A stretch of 64,000 bases of DNA from DATARH01 sp036268425 (GCA_036268425.1 DATAUE010000130.1:1-64000); one strand, 5' to 3'. Counted from the first letter of the stretch, positions 32,736 through 40,842 are shown. The notes: generated by a model not told the origin, from the sequence alone. Translations and numbers: made by a program.

Positions 32736-33887
32736 ATGGGCGGATCGCTTGACGGCATTCGGGTCTTGGAATTGGCGCGGTATCAGGCCGGTCCGCGCGG
32801 CGGCATGATCCTGTCGGACCTTGGCGCCGAGGTCATCAAGATCGAAAAGATCGGCGGCGAGGAGACGCGGCAGTCGGAGCCGCTGGTACGCGGCCAGAGC
32901 GTTTATTTCTCGGTCTATAACCGCGGCAAAAAAAGCCTGTGCCTCGATATGCGCACCGAACGCGGCAAGGAAATCTTTGCCGCCCTGGTGCCGACGGCCG
33001 ACATCGTGCTGCAGAATTTCCGGCCGGGTGTGATGGAAAAGATGGGTTTCGGCTATGAGAAACTGTGCGAACTGAAGCCCGACATCATCCTCGGCTCGGT
33101 GTCCGGCTTCGGCCAATATGGACCTTATCGCGACCGCCCGGCCTTTGATCCCCTTGGGCAGGCGATGAGCGGGTTGATGTCGTTGACCGGCGCGCCGGTC
33201 GGGCAGCCGCTGGGGGCGGCGACCTCGCTGGTCGACCGCTATACCTCACTGCACGCGACGATCGGCATGCTGGCGGCGTTGCGGCACCGCGACCAGACCG
33301 GCGAAGGCCAGGTGGTCGATTGTTGCCTGTTGGATTCGGCGATTACGATGGTGGAAATCCCGACCTCGTATTATCTCGCGACCGGCCAGGAAGGCGGCGA
33401 AGGCGGCCGGCCGCCTTACAAGGCAAAGGACGGCCACGTCGTCATTTCCGCTTCCGGGCGCGAAATGGCGAGCCGCCTGATCCGCATTGTGACCGGCGAT
33501 GACAATGCCAGCGCCGCCGGCTTTACCAGCCGCGTCGGGAGCGGCGATGCCCGCAAACTGGCGGTCGCCAAATGGTGCTCGGAAAACACTGTCGACCATA
33601 TCGTCTCGACTTTGCTGGCGGCGGAAATCCCCGTCGCACCGGTCCGCACGATCCCGCAGGCGGCCGCCGACCCGCATCTGTGGGAGCGTGAGATGCTGGT
33701 CAAGGTGCCCGACGCACTGGCCGGCGAAATCCATGTACCAGGCGCGACGATCAAGATGTCGAAGACGCCGGGCCGCACCGGGCATGTGCCGACACCCGGC
33801 GAGCATACCGACGAAGTCCTGTCCGGGCTGTTGGGTTATGATGCCGCGACGCTGCGGGATTTGCGTGCCGCCAAGGTGATCGCATAG
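32736..33887 (+). CDS. CaiB/BaiF (class III) CoA-transferase
   Basis: 383-residue formyl-CoA-transferase-type enzyme that moves CoA between carboxylic acids. Typical segments: LDGIRVLELARYQAGPRGGMILSDLGAEVIKIEK, NRGKKSLCLDMRTERG and VLQNFRPGVMEKMGFGYE, with the catalytic Asp in SGFGQYGPYRDRPAFD. The frame is open from 32358. ATG 32736 has a GGAGG site 5 bp upstream; ATG 32724 is the alternative. It is paired head to head with the crotonase gene, so the two probably act on the same CoA thioesters. That pairing is inference. Confidence 0.88.
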   Translation: MGGSLDGIRVLELARYQAGPRGGMILSDLGAEVIKIEKIGGEETRQSEPLVRGQSVYFSVYNRGKKSLCLDMRTERGKEIFAALVPTADIVLQNFRPGVMEKMGFGYEKLCELKPDIILGSVSGFGQYGPYRDRPAFDPLGQAMSGLMSLTGAPVGQPLGAATSLVDRYTSLHATIGMLAALRHRDQTGEGQVVDCCLLDSAITMVEIPTSYYLATGQEGGEGGRPPYKAKDGHVVISASGREMASRLIRIVTGDDNASAAGFTSRVGSGDARKLAVAKWCSENTVDHIVSTLLAAEIPVAPVRTIPQAAADPHLWEREMLVKVPDALAGEIHVPGATIKMSKTPGRTGHVPTPGEHTDEVLSGLLGYDAATLRDLRAAKVIA

Positions 33888-33902
33888 CGCATTCGTTTCG
33901 GG

Positions 33903-33922
33903 GGCGGGAGGTAACTCCCGCC
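33903..33922. terminator. Hairpin between convergent CoA-transferase and infC
   Basis: ggcgggag, loop gtaa and ctcccgcc form a perfect 8-bp stem with a GNRA-type tetraloop between two convergent genes. It lacks a T-run but is well placed as a shared transcript end. Confidence 0.5.
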
Positions 33923-33962
33923 GCCACCGCCCAGGTTGGGATGAGGCGCTGGTGCGAGCCAG

Positions 33963-34484
33963 CTATTTCGGCGACACCACCATCGTCATCTGCCGGCCTT
34001 CCATGCGCGGCATCTGCTCGACCTTGGCGATTTCGTCGAGGTCGTCGCGCACCCGCATCAGCACGTTCATGCCAAGTTCCTGGTGGGCCAGTTCCCGCCC
34101 GCGGAAGCGCATGGTCACTTTGACCTTGTCGCCTTCCTCGATGAACTTGTTCATGCTGCGCATCTTGACCTCGTAATCGTGGTCGTCGATGCTCGGACGC
34201 AGCTTGATTTCCTTGACCTCGATTATCTTCTGTTTCTTGCGAGCTTCGTTTTTCTTCTTCTGTTCCTCGTATTTGAATTTGCCGTAATCGAGGATCTTGC
34301 ACACCGGCGGATCGGCATTGGGTGCAATCTCAACAAGGTCCAGGCCCGCTTCGCTCGCCATGGCCAGCGCTTCGTTGCGCTGGACAATCCCCACCATCTG
34401 ACCGCGCTCATCGACAAGGCGTACGCGCAGGACACCGATTTCCTCGTTGATGCGCGGCCCGTCGCGGGTCGGGGTGAAGTTCAT
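33963..34484 (-). CDS. infC: Translation initiation factor IF-3
   Basis: 173-residue IF-3, which keeps 30S subunits free and checks the initiator tRNA-start codon pairing. N-domain: PRINEEIGVLRVRLVDERGQMVGIV and LDLVEIAPNADPPVCKILDYGKFKYEEQKK. The Lys-rich linker is followed by the C-domain VKEIKLRPSIDDHDYEVKMRS and KVTMRFRGRELAHQELG. It starts with ATG at 34484; an ATG start is notable because IF-3 often uses rare start codons for autocontrol. It follows thrS by 75 bp on the same strand and would share the thrS leader control. rpmI and rplT, its frequent neighbours, are not beside it. Confidence 0.97.
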   Translation of the reverse strand: MNFTPTRDGPRINEEIGVLRVRLVDERGQMVGIVQRNEALAMASEAGLDLVEIAPNADPPVCKILDYGKFKYEEQKKKNEARKKQKIIEVKEIKLRPSIDDHDYEVKMRSMNKFIEEGDKVKVTMRFRGRELAHQELGMNVLMRVRDDLDEIAKVEQMPRMEGRQMTMVVSPK

Positions 34485-34559
34485 TGGTGGTCTGGGTATG
34501 TAAGGCTCTCCTATCAGTGGTTGAACCGCGCGGTGCTTGCAATGCGCTGGCGGTTGAGA

Positions 34560-36500
34560 CTACCCGGGCGGGGCTGCCTCACGATTCAATCTAGCGACGG
34601 CTTCGGCAAGCGCAAGTGCTTCCTGCGCGGGACTGCCGAGCCGGCGCAACGAAACCGAACGTTGTTCGGCTTCGCGGCGGCCGACAATCACCATCACCGG
34701 GATTTTTGCGACGCTGTGCTCGCGCACTTTGTAACTGATCTTTTCGTCGCCGGAATCGACCGCGACCCGCAATCCCGCGGCGCGCAATTCCTGCGCAACC
34801 TCCTCGGCATAAGGCGCCGCCTCTTCGGTAATCGAAGCGACGACCGCTTGGGTCGGTGCCAGCCAGAGCGGGAAATTACCAGCGTAATGCTCGATCAGGA
34901 TGCCGATAAAGCGCTCGAACGAGCCAAGGATCGCACGGTGCAGCATCACCGGCCGATGCCGCCCGCCATCCTCGCCGACATAAAGCGCGTTGAGGCGTTC
35001 CGGCATCACGAAATCGAGCTGCAAGGTGCCGCATTGCCAGTCGCGGCCGAGCGCGTCGCGCAGCACGAATTCGAGTTTCGGGCCATAGAAGGCGCCTTCG
35101 CCGGGGTTGAGCGTATACGCCAACCCGGCGGCCTTCACGGCGGTTTCGAGATCGCGTTCCGCGATATCCCAGGTCGCATCGTCGCCGGCCCGCACCGGCG
35201 GGCGTGTCGCCAGCTTTACGACGACATCCGCAAACCCGAAATCGCGATAGATCGACAGCAGCAATTCGCAAAACGCGATCGCTTCCGCCGTGATCTGCTC
35301 CGGCGTGCAGAAGATGTGCGCGTCGTCCTGCGTGAAGGCGCGCACCCGCATGATGCCATGCAGCGCCCCTGACGGCTCGTTGCGGTGACAGCTGCCGAAT
35401 TCCGCCAACCGCAGCGGCAGTTCGCGATAGCTGCGCAGCCGGTTGCGGAAAATCTGCACATGCCCCGGACAGTTCATCGGCTTGACGGCGAGCACCCGCT
35501 CGTCGCGGCTTTCGGCGATGAACATGTTGTCGCGGAAATTCTCCCAATGGCCCGAGGCCTCCCACAGGCTGCGGTCGAGGAGTTGCGGGGTGCGGACTTC
35601 CTGATAGCCCGTGGCTTCCAGCCGGCGCCGCATGTAGCGCTCGACCGCGCGGTAGAGCGTCCAGCCTTTCGGGTGCCAGAAGACGCTGCCGACGGCCTCG
35701 TCCTGCAAGTGAAACAGGTCGAGTTCGCGGCCGAGTTTGCGGTGGTCGCGCCGCTCGGCTTCCTCAAGCTGAAACAGATACTGGTCGAGCTCCTTCTGGC
35801 TTGGCCACGCCGTGCCGTGGATACGCTGCAGTTGCGCATTGCGCGAATCGCCGCGCCAATAGGCGCCGGCGACGCTCATCAGCTTGAACGCCTGGCCGAG
35901 GCGCCCGGTCGACGGTAGATGCGGGCCGACGCATAAATCGACAAAATTGCCCTGGCGATAGAGGCTGATTTCCTCATCGGCGGGAATTTCGCCGATATAC
36001 TCGGCCTTGTAGCGCTCGCCGAGTCCGGCAAAGAACGCCACCGCCTTGTCTCGCTCCCAGACTTCGCGGGCGATCGGTTCGTCACGCCGCACGATGTCGT
36101 GCATGCGTTCTTCGATGCGCGCCAGATCATCCGGCGTGAACGGCTCGTCACGCGCGAAATCGTAGTAGAAGCCGGTTTCGGTGGCGGGGCCGAACGTGAC
36201 CTGGGTTTCGGGGTACAGTTCCTTGACTGCCTCGGCCATCACATGTGCCGCATCGTGCCGCAGGATGTCGATGCCTTCGGGCATTGCCGGCGTCAGGATC
36301 GCGACTGCGGCGTCATGGTCGATGACCGTCGCGAGATCGCGGGCGTAGCCGTCGATCTTGATCGCGATCGCGGCTTTCGCGAGGCCAGGACCGATCGATG
36401 TCGCGAGCTGTGCACCGGTGATTGCCGCGGGGAACTCGCGGCGGCTGCCGTCAGGCAGCGTAACGGCGACGGGGCCGGGCGAAGAAAGTTGCGGGTTCAT
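34560..36500 (-). CDS. thrS: Threonyl-tRNA synthetase
   Basis: 646-residue class II synthetase charging tRNA-Thr. Domains in order: N1 TGS-like (about 1-70), N2 editing domain with its HxxxH-type site (LRHDAAHVMAEAV) and VDLCVGPHLPSTG, then the catalytic core with class II motif 2 (FGSCHRNEPSGALHGIMRVRAFTQDDAH), Zn ligand Cys in VKPMNCPGHVQIF and motif 3 (HRAILGSFERFIGILIE). The C-terminal anticodon-binding domain covers about 545-646. It is preceded by a Thr-rich leader peptide, antiterminator and terminator (36583-36714), which together predict induction when charged tRNA-Thr runs low. Confidence 0.98.
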   Translation of the reverse strand: MNPQLSSPGPVAVTLPDGSRREFPAAITGAQLATSIGPGLAKAAIAIKIDGYARDLATVIDHDAAVAILTPAMPEGIDILRHDAAHVMAEAVKELYPETQVTFGPATETGFYYDFARDEPFTPDDLARIEERMHDIVRRDEPIAREVWERDKAVAFFAGLGERYKAEYIGEIPADEEISLYRQGNFVDLCVGPHLPSTGRLGQAFKLMSVAGAYWRGDSRNAQLQRIHGTAWPSQKELDQYLFQLEEAERRDHRKLGRELDLFHLQDEAVGSVFWHPKGWTLYRAVERYMRRRLEATGYQEVRTPQLLDRSLWEASGHWENFRDNMFIAESRDERVLAVKPMNCPGHVQIFRNRLRSYRELPLRLAEFGSCHRNEPSGALHGIMRVRAFTQDDAHIFCTPEQITAEAIAFCELLLSIYRDFGFADVVVKLATRPPVRAGDDATWDIAERDLETAVKAAGLAYTLNPGEGAFYGPKLEFVLRDALGRDWQCGTLQLDFVMPERLNALYVGEDGGRHRPVMLHRAILGSFERFIGILIEHYAGNFPLWLAPTQAVVASITEEAAPYAEEVAQELRAAGLRVAVDSGDEKISYKVREHSVAKIPVMVIVGRREAEQRSVSLRRLGSPAQEALALAEAVARLNREAAPPG

Positions 36501-36582
36501 CGTGCAGCGTACCCTTGGAATTCAGGCGGGAAGTTCAGCCAAGTTTGAGATGGTTTGGGTCGGGCGAGGCTGAATGGCAAAC

Positions 36583-36610
36583 AAAAAACCCCGTCCGATG
36601 CCGGCGGGGT
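36583..36610 (-). terminator. Intrinsic terminator of the thrS leader (attenuator)
   Basis: Read on the minus strand: ACCCCG+CCG, loop GCAT, CGG, one bulged A, CGGGGT, then a run of six T (36588-36583). This is a strong intrinsic terminator 83 bp upstream of the thrS ATG and oriented to stop thrS transcription. Its 5' arm is the same sequence used by the antiterminator. Confidence 0.85.
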
Positions 36611-36667
36611 TTACGGGGTCGACCAAGGTTGCCGATTCAACGCGCGCGATCGCCCCGCTCCCCGCCG
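36602..36667 (-). promoter_or_regulatory. Antiterminator stem of the thrS attenuator
   Basis: On the minus strand CGGCGGGG (36667-36660), AG, CGGGG (36657-36653) pairs perfectly with CCCCG (36618-36614), TAAA, CCCCGCCG (36609-36602): 13 base pairs with one internal loop. The left strand lies inside the leader peptide codons directly after the Thr codons. The right strand is the 5' arm of the terminator, so the two structures exclude each other. Confidence 0.8.
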
Positions 36668-36714
36668 ATCGCGGTTCGCGTCGTCTTCGTGGTGATCCAG
36701 CCTATCTCGCGCAT
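36637..36714 (-). CDS. Threonine-rich leader peptide of thrS
   Basis: A 25-codon reading frame, ATG at 36714 and TGA at 36639-36637, between the predicted thrS promoter and the terminator. Codons 7-14 read ITTKTTRT, five Thr in eight codons (acc acg aag acg acg cga acc), followed by AIGGERG, whose codons form half of the antiterminator. Compare the E. coli thr operon leader, also Thr-rich. Ribosomes stalling at these Thr codons when tRNA-Thr is uncharged would leave the antiterminator free to form. Free-running ribosomes would cover it and let the terminator form. The gene is too short for ordinary gene finding. The function is inferred from layout; expression is unproven. Confidence 0.75.
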   Translation of the reverse strand: MREIGWITTKTTRTAIGGERGDRAR

Positions 36715-36749
36715 GGCACGAATATCGTGCCCGGCCGTTATAACGTCAA
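36714..36749 (-). promoter_or_regulatory. thrS promoter; predicted start on the leader ATG (leaderless)
   Basis: TTGACG (36749-36744), a 17-bp spacer and GATATT (36726-36721) form a sigma70-type promoter. Counting seven bases past the -10 places the start on the A of the leader ATG (36714), and no ribosome-binding site precedes that ATG. Known: the trpL leader of Sinorhizobium meliloti is also translated from a message that begins at its ATG. A perfect dyad, ggcacga-ata-tcgtgcc (36716-36732), is centred on the -10 and could be an operator. Confidence 0.6.
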
Positions 36750-36968
36750 GGCGTGCCGCGGCGGCTGGAGATAGCTTGGATCGGTTCCGGCGAATTGCCA
36801 CGATGTAGTGTCCAACTAGGATTCTTTCGCGTTCTGATTAAAAAATCAGATGCATACCGACAATTCGACCACACTTGACAGTTATGTGGGGATCGTTTTT
36901 TGATCTCCCGCGTATTCTACGAGAGTCAGTGTCTCGCAGGCTTGGTGGATGAATAGGGGAAATGGTTG
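36750..36968. other. Gap between the divergent thrS leader and ompA-like gene
   Basis: No gene is supported here. It contains a small dyad (ctgatt, aaaa, aatcag at about 36835-36850) and a candidate promoter for the rightward OmpA gene: TTGACA (36875-36880), 18 bp, TTTGAT (36899-36904). The -10 is weak. Confidence 0.4.
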
Positions 36969-38024
36969 ATGTCGACGCGGATGACGTTGGCGGCTGGCGC
37001 ATGTCTTGCCGTGTTCGCCAGTATTACTTCGAGTGGAGCACGAGCTCAGACATTCTACCTGGGCGGCGAAGCCGGTTGGAACACGCTGGAAGACCAATCC
37101 AGTAAATTCAGCGGCGGCCTGCCGTCGGCGCATTCCAAATATGATTCGGGTTATGCGGTCGGAGCGCGCGCCGGGTATGAGATGGGGCCGTGGCGCTTTG
37201 AGGAGGAATACAACTATCGCAATAACGGGCTGAACCGCCTTAACATCGGTGGCTTTAACGTTCCCGGCGTGAGTGGCAGTCGCGAAGCGCACGCCATTAT
37301 GACCAACGTCATCTATGACGTTGACCTCGGTCAGTTCGGCATCAATTCGCCGGTCACCCCGCATATCGGGGCTGGCGTCGGCGCGGTGGACATCATCGAC
37401 CATGCCAAGGCGGCTGGGGTCGGCCAAGTGTTCAACGATAATGACTGGGAGTTCGGTTATCAGGCGATTGCCGGCCTGCGCTACAACGTCACGCCCAATG
37501 TCGCGCTCGACCTTGATTATCGCTATCTCGCGACGACCGATGCGAGCTTCAAAGTGCCCTCGGTACCGGCGATCAAGTATCGCTCGAACTACGAGAACCA
37601 CACGTTGATGGCGAGCATGGTCTATCGCTTCGGACCGCCCGCGCCGCCGATCGTCGCGCCGCCCGCGCCGCCGGCCCCGCCGCCGGCGATCACCAAGCGG
37701 ACATTCCTGGTGTTCTTTGACTGGGATCGCGCGACGATTACCCGCGAGGGCATGACGATTATCCAGCAAGCGGCGAATGCGTATCGATCGGGCGCGCCGG
37801 TACAGATCCAGGTGACGGGCTACACCGACCGCTCGGGCTCGCCCGGCTACAACCAGCGTCTGTCCGAGCGCCGCGCCAACGCCGTGGCGAACGCGATGGC
37901 CGGGATGGGCGTGCCGCGCAACGACATGGCGGTAAGTGGCCGCGGCGAAAACGACAATCGCGTGCCGACCGCCGACGGCGTGCGCGAGCCGCAGAACCGT
38001 CGCGTCGAGATTGTGTTCCCATAA
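36969..38024 (+). CDS. OmpA-family outer-membrane protein
   Basis: 351-residue porin-like protein. A signal peptide (to about residue 27, ending ASITSSGARAQ) is followed by an eight-strand OmpA-type beta-barrel (about 28-220, FYLGGEAGWNTLED to HTLMASMVYRFG). Then comes a Pro/Ala hinge (PPAPPIVAPPAPPAPPP) and a C-terminal OmpA peptidoglycan-binding domain with FLVFFDWDRATITREG, VQIQVTGYTDRSGSPGYNQRLSERRANAV and NRRVEIVF. It anchors the outer membrane to the cell wall. Start ATG 36969 follows GGGGA. A strong terminator follows at 38051. Confidence 0.93.
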   Translation: MSTRMTLAAGACLAVFASITSSGARAQTFYLGGEAGWNTLEDQSSKFSGGLPSAHSKYDSGYAVGARAGYEMGPWRFEEEYNYRNNGLNRLNIGGFNVPGVSGSREAHAIMTNVIYDVDLGQFGINSPVTPHIGAGVGAVDIIDHAKAAGVGQVFNDNDWEFGYQAIAGLRYNVTPNVALDLDYRYLATTDASFKVPSVPAIKYRSNYENHTLMASMVYRFGPPAPPIVAPPAPPAPPPAITKRTFLVFFDWDRATITREGMTIIQQAANAYRSGAPVQIQVTGYTDRSGSPGYNQRLSERRANAVANAMAGMGVPRNDMAVSGRGENDNRVPTADGVREPQNRRVEIVFP

Positions 38025-38050
38025 ACGGATACGCTTTGCGATGCGTCAGG

Positions 38051-38076
38051 GGCCCGCTTCGGCGGGCCTCTTTTTT
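38051..38076 (+). terminator. Intrinsic terminator after the OmpA gene
   Basis: ggcccgc, loop ttcg, gcgggcc, then tctttttt: a perfect 7-bp GC stem with a stable UUCG-type loop and a T-run, 26 bp past the stop. Confidence 0.9.
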
Positions 38077-38140
38077 GCGCCCTTGCCTGCACGGCATGGC
38101 GGCGCGAGCATCATCCGGCATCAACGAGAAGGGAACCGCG

Positions 38141-38482
38141 ATGATAAAATCAGTCGGCTTGCTGACCCGCAAACCCGAGATAACACACGAAGAGTTTGTG
38201 CGTCACTGGCTCGATATTCACGGGCCGCTGGCACACGCGGTGCCGGGCGTGCGGCGTTATGTACAGAACCATATTATCGAGGAACGCAAACGCGCCGACA
38301 TCCCCTCGACCGGTGTCGAAATCGACGGTATCGCCGAGCTTTGGTACGATGATCGCGCCGCGATGGACCGCGCCAACGCCTCGCCCGAGGCAAAGCGGCT
38401 GCATGATGACGGCGCCCTGTTCATCGGGCAGATCAAGTCGTTCGCCATCGAGGAGAAAGTCATCATTCCGAAATCGGAATGA
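38141..38482 (+). CDS. EthD-domain protein
   Basis: 113-residue ferredoxin-like (dimeric alpha-beta barrel) protein of the EthD family: MIKSVGLLTRKPEITHEEFVRHWLDIHGPLAHAVPGVRRYVQNHI. EthD was named from ether-degradation clusters, and relatives include small aromatic decarboxylases or cyclase-like proteins, so function is open. ATG 38141 follows GAGAAGGG. It is flanked by the OmpA terminator and the convergent ilvE, so it is likely its own unit. Confidence 0.8.
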   Translation: MIKSVGLLTRKPEITHEEFVRHWLDIHGPLAHAVPGVRRYVQNHIIEERKRADIPSTGVEIDGIAELWYDDRAAMDRANASPEAKRLHDDGALFIGQIKSFAIEEKVIIPKSE

Positions 38483-38538
38483 GGCAATACGGGAGAGGCC
38501 GGGCCGATCCCGCGACGGCCAGCCCGGAATGAGGCTGT

Positions 38539-39444
38539 TTAGGCCGCTGCGGCGGCTTCCTTTTTGCCGACGAGCCGGTCGAAATCCTCCCACATGAGCC
38601 GGCAGACTGTCGCGGGGGTGAAGCGGAAATGGCCGTGCTCGCCAACGATTTCACCAACCGGCGTGACTTCGGCGGCCGAGCCGGTCAGGAATACTTCGTC
38701 GGCCTTCGCCAGTTCCTCGGGCATGATCGCGCGCTCGACCACTTTGATACCGCGCGATTTCGCGAGACCGATCACGGTCTGGCGAGTGATGCCATTGAGG
38801 AAGCAATCGGGGGTCGGGGTATGCAGTTCCCCGTTGATCACCAGGAAGATATTCGCGCCGGTCGCTTCGGCAAGCTGGCCGCGCCAATCGAGCATCAGCG
38901 CATCGTCGAAACCTTCAGCCTCGGCGTCGTGCTTCGACATCGTGCAGATCATGTAGAGGCCGGCGGCCTTGGCCTGGGTTGGCGCAGTGTTGGGGGCAGG
39001 GCGCGCCCATTTCGCCCATTTCATACGGATGCCCTTGGCACGCGCTTCCGGCGAGAAATAAGCCGGCCAGTCCCACGCCGCGAGTGCCAGATGGATTTTG
39101 CTGGCCTGTGCCGAAACGCCCATCATCTCGGCGCCGCGCCATGCCACCGGGCGGACATAGCCGTCGACGATCTTGTTGCTGGTGATGACCTCGTGCGTTG
39201 CCCGGGTCAGGTCGTCCAGGCTGCCCGGAACCTCGAATCCAAGAATCTTCGCCGAATTGTGCAGCCGTGCATTGTGGTCTTCGAGCCGGAAAACCTTGCC
39301 GTTGTAGACGCGCTCGCCTTCAAACACGCAACTCGCATAATGGAGGCCGTGGGTCAGCACATGCAGCTTGGCGTCACGCCACGGGACGAGGCCGCCGTCA
39401 TACCAGATGAAGCCGTCGCGATCGTCAAAAGGGAGCACGGACAT
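38539..39444 (-). CDS. ilvE: Branched-chain amino-acid aminotransferase
   Basis: 301-residue class IV PLP-dependent transaminase that makes or degrades Val, Leu and Ile. N-terminal FIWYDGGLVPWRDAKLHVLTHGLHYASCVFEGERVYNG is characteristic. The PLP Lys is expected in the VRPVAWRG region, and the phosphate-binding/second-site segments are ATGANIFLVINGELHTPTPDCFLNGITRQTVIGLA and EVFLTGSAAEVTPVGEI. Start 39444 follows AGGAGGAAA. It is divergent from the MarR gene, and their regulatory regions overlap. Confidence 0.93.
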   Translation of the reverse strand: MSVLPFDDRDGFIWYDGGLVPWRDAKLHVLTHGLHYASCVFEGERVYNGKVFRLEDHNARLHNSAKILGFEVPGSLDDLTRATHEVITSNKIVDGYVRPVAWRGAEMMGVSAQASKIHLALAAWDWPAYFSPEARAKGIRMKWAKWARPAPNTAPTQAKAAGLYMICTMSKHDAEAEGFDDALMLDWRGQLAEATGANIFLVINGELHTPTPDCFLNGITRQTVIGLAKSRGIKVVERAIMPEELAKADEVFLTGSAAEVTPVGEIVGEHGHFRFTPATVCRLMWEDFDRLVGKKEAAAAA

Positions 39445-39543
39445 TGGGTTTCCTCCTGGTGCCGCAGACTGCGATTGGGGCGGTCCCCGCCGGGGGAAGA
39501 CCAGCCTTTCTTTGGGAAATCTTATATCCCAGAAGACGCTTGG

Positions 39544-39572
39544 TTTGTATCGAAGGTTGCGAAATATGTCAA
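39544..39572 (-). promoter_or_regulatory. Predicted ilvE promoter, abutting the marR start
   Basis: On the minus strand TTGACA (39572-39567), 17 bp, TACAAA (39549-39544), giving a leader of about 93 nt. The -35 lies 2 bp from the MarR ATG (39574), so a MarR protein bound here could control both genes. No ribosome-binding site precedes that ATG, so the MarR message may be leaderless. Confidence 0.5.
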
Positions 39573-39573
39573 T

Positions 39574-40119
39574 ATGACTGACGTAAAATTTCCAGACGGC
39601 AAAGCCGCGGCCGACCTACGGGCGCCGCGCGAGGAAGCGGTGCGCGAGGGCATCGAGCTGCTGTTCTTCGCCTATCGCGATTTCACCGCCGAGCCGGATG
39701 CGATCCTCGAACAATACGGATTCGGCCGGGCGCACCACCGGGTTGTGCACTTTGTCGGGCGCCACCCGCAAATGACTGTGGGCGATCTGCTCGACATCCT
39801 GCGCATCACCAAGCAGAGCCTCAACCGGGTGCTCGGCCAACTCGTGCGGCGCGGCTTTGTTGTGCAGCACCGTGGCGTCGAGGACCGCCGTCAACGGCTT
39901 CTCGAACTGACCGAAAGCGGCCGCGAACTCGAGCGCCAGCTTTCGGAGCCACAGCGCGACCGGGTCGGCGCCGCCTACCGCAAGGCCGGCACGCAGGCGG
40001 TCGAGGGATTTCGCAAGGTGCTGCTCGGCATTATCGCCGACGATGAAGACCGGCAGCGTTTTGACCGGCAACGCTTTGACCAGCAGGGCGTTGATAGGGC
40101 GCCGTCGGCAAAGCGTTAA
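39574..40119 (+). CDS. MarR-family transcriptional regulator (PetP-like position)
   Basis: 181-residue winged-helix regulator: LLFFAYRDFTAEPDAILEQYGFGRAHHRVVHFVGRHPQMTVGDLLDILRITKQSLNRVLGQLVRRGFVVQHRGVEDRRQRLLELTESG spans the MarR domain (about residues 25-125). The C-terminus carries three 15-bp repeats encoding RQRFDRQRFDQQG-like sequence. The order ilvE (divergent), marR, ompR-type regulator resembles the petP-petR arrangement of Rhodobacter. That comparison is from gene order and family only. The open frame far upstream of 39574 is antisense to ilvE. Confidence 0.85.
   Translation: MTDVKFPDGKAAADLRAPREEAVREGIELLFFAYRDFTAEPDAILEQYGFGRAHHRVVHFVGRHPQMTVGDLLDILRITKQSLNRVLGQLVRRGFVVQHRGVEDRRQRLLELTESGRELERQLSEPQRDRVGAAYRKAGTQAVEGFRKVLLGIIADDEDRQRFDRQRFDQQGVDRAPSAKR
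40051..40095 (+). repeat. 3 x 15-bp tandem repeat at the MarR C-terminus
   Basis: Units cggcagcgttttgac, cggcaacgctttgac and cagcagggcgttgat lie in frame near the 3' end of the gene, extending the C-terminal tail. Confidence 0.8.
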
Positions 40120-40146
40120 GCCGCGGCATCGGCTATAGTCGCGCGC

Positions 40147-40842
40147 ATGGCCGAAGCAGAGCCTCATTTGCTGGTCGTCGACGACGACGCGCGGCTGCGC
40201 GAGTTGCTGCGGCGGTATCTGGCGGATAATGGTTTCCGCGTCACGGTGGCTGGCGACGCGCAGGAGGCGCGCGCCAATCTCGCGAGCTTTGCCTTCGACC
40301 TCGTCGTGCTCGACGTGATGATGCCGGGCGATAGTGGTCTCGACCTGACGCGCGAATTGCGCCGCGAGCGTCGCACACCGCGTCTGCCGATCCTGCTGCT
40401 GACCGCGATGGCCGAGCCGGAGGACCGGATCAACGGCCTCGAATACGGCGCCGACGATTTTCTCGCTAAGCCGTTCGAGCCGCGCGAGCTGGTGCTGCGC
40501 ATCCGCAACATTCTCGAGCGTCAGGACAACGGCACCGGCAGCGCCGAGGCGGCGGTGCGCTTTGGCGTCTTTCGCTTCGATCTCGCGCGCGGCGAATTGT
40601 TTCGCGGCGGCGATGTCGTGCATCTGACGGCCGCCGAAGCGGGGCTGTTGGCCAGCCTCGCGGCGCGGGCCGGGGAGGCGGTCTCGCGGGAGGATCTGTC
40701 GCAATCGACGCAGTTCAGCGGCAATATCCGCAATGTCGATGTCCAGATGACCCGGTTGCGCCGCAAGATCGAGACGGATCCGCGTTATCCCCGCTATCTG
40801 CAAACCGTGCGCGGCACCGGCTATGCCCTCAAACCTGAGTGA
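40147..40842 (+). CDS. OmpR-family response regulator (PetR-like)
   Basis: 231-residue regulator: receiver domain with LLVVDDDARLRELLRRYL, phospho-acceptor Asp in LVVLDVMMPGDSGLD, Thr in ILLLTAMAEPEDR and Lys in FLAKPFEPRELV. The winged-helix output domain covers about residues 130-230 (LTAAEAGLLASLAARAGEAVSRE, VDVQMTRLRRKIE, LQTVRGTGYALKP). It starts 27 bp after the MarR gene and overlaps the kinase gene by 20 bp, so the three are probably one operon. Confidence 0.9.
   Translation: MAEAEPHLLVVDDDARLRELLRRYLADNGFRVTVAGDAQEARANLASFAFDLVVLDVMMPGDSGLDLTRELRRERRTPRLPILLLTAMAEPEDRINGLEYGADDFLAKPFEPRELVLRIRNILERQDNGTGSAEAAVRFGVFRFDLARGELFRGGDVVHLTAAEAGLLASLAARAGEAVSREDLSQSTQFSGNIRNVDVQMTRLRRKIETDPRYPRYLQTVRGTGYALKPE

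Noticed and set aside
36574..36774. 66-codon plus-strand open frame upstream of thrS
   Set aside because: It is antisense to the thrS leader, its start lies inside the terminator T-run region and it shows no domain. The minus-strand attenuator explains the region better.
39445..39573. Attenuator upstream of ilvE, looked for by analogy with thrS
   Set aside because: No short frame rich in branched-chain codons and no terminator hairpin are present; only a promoter and a ribosome-binding site.
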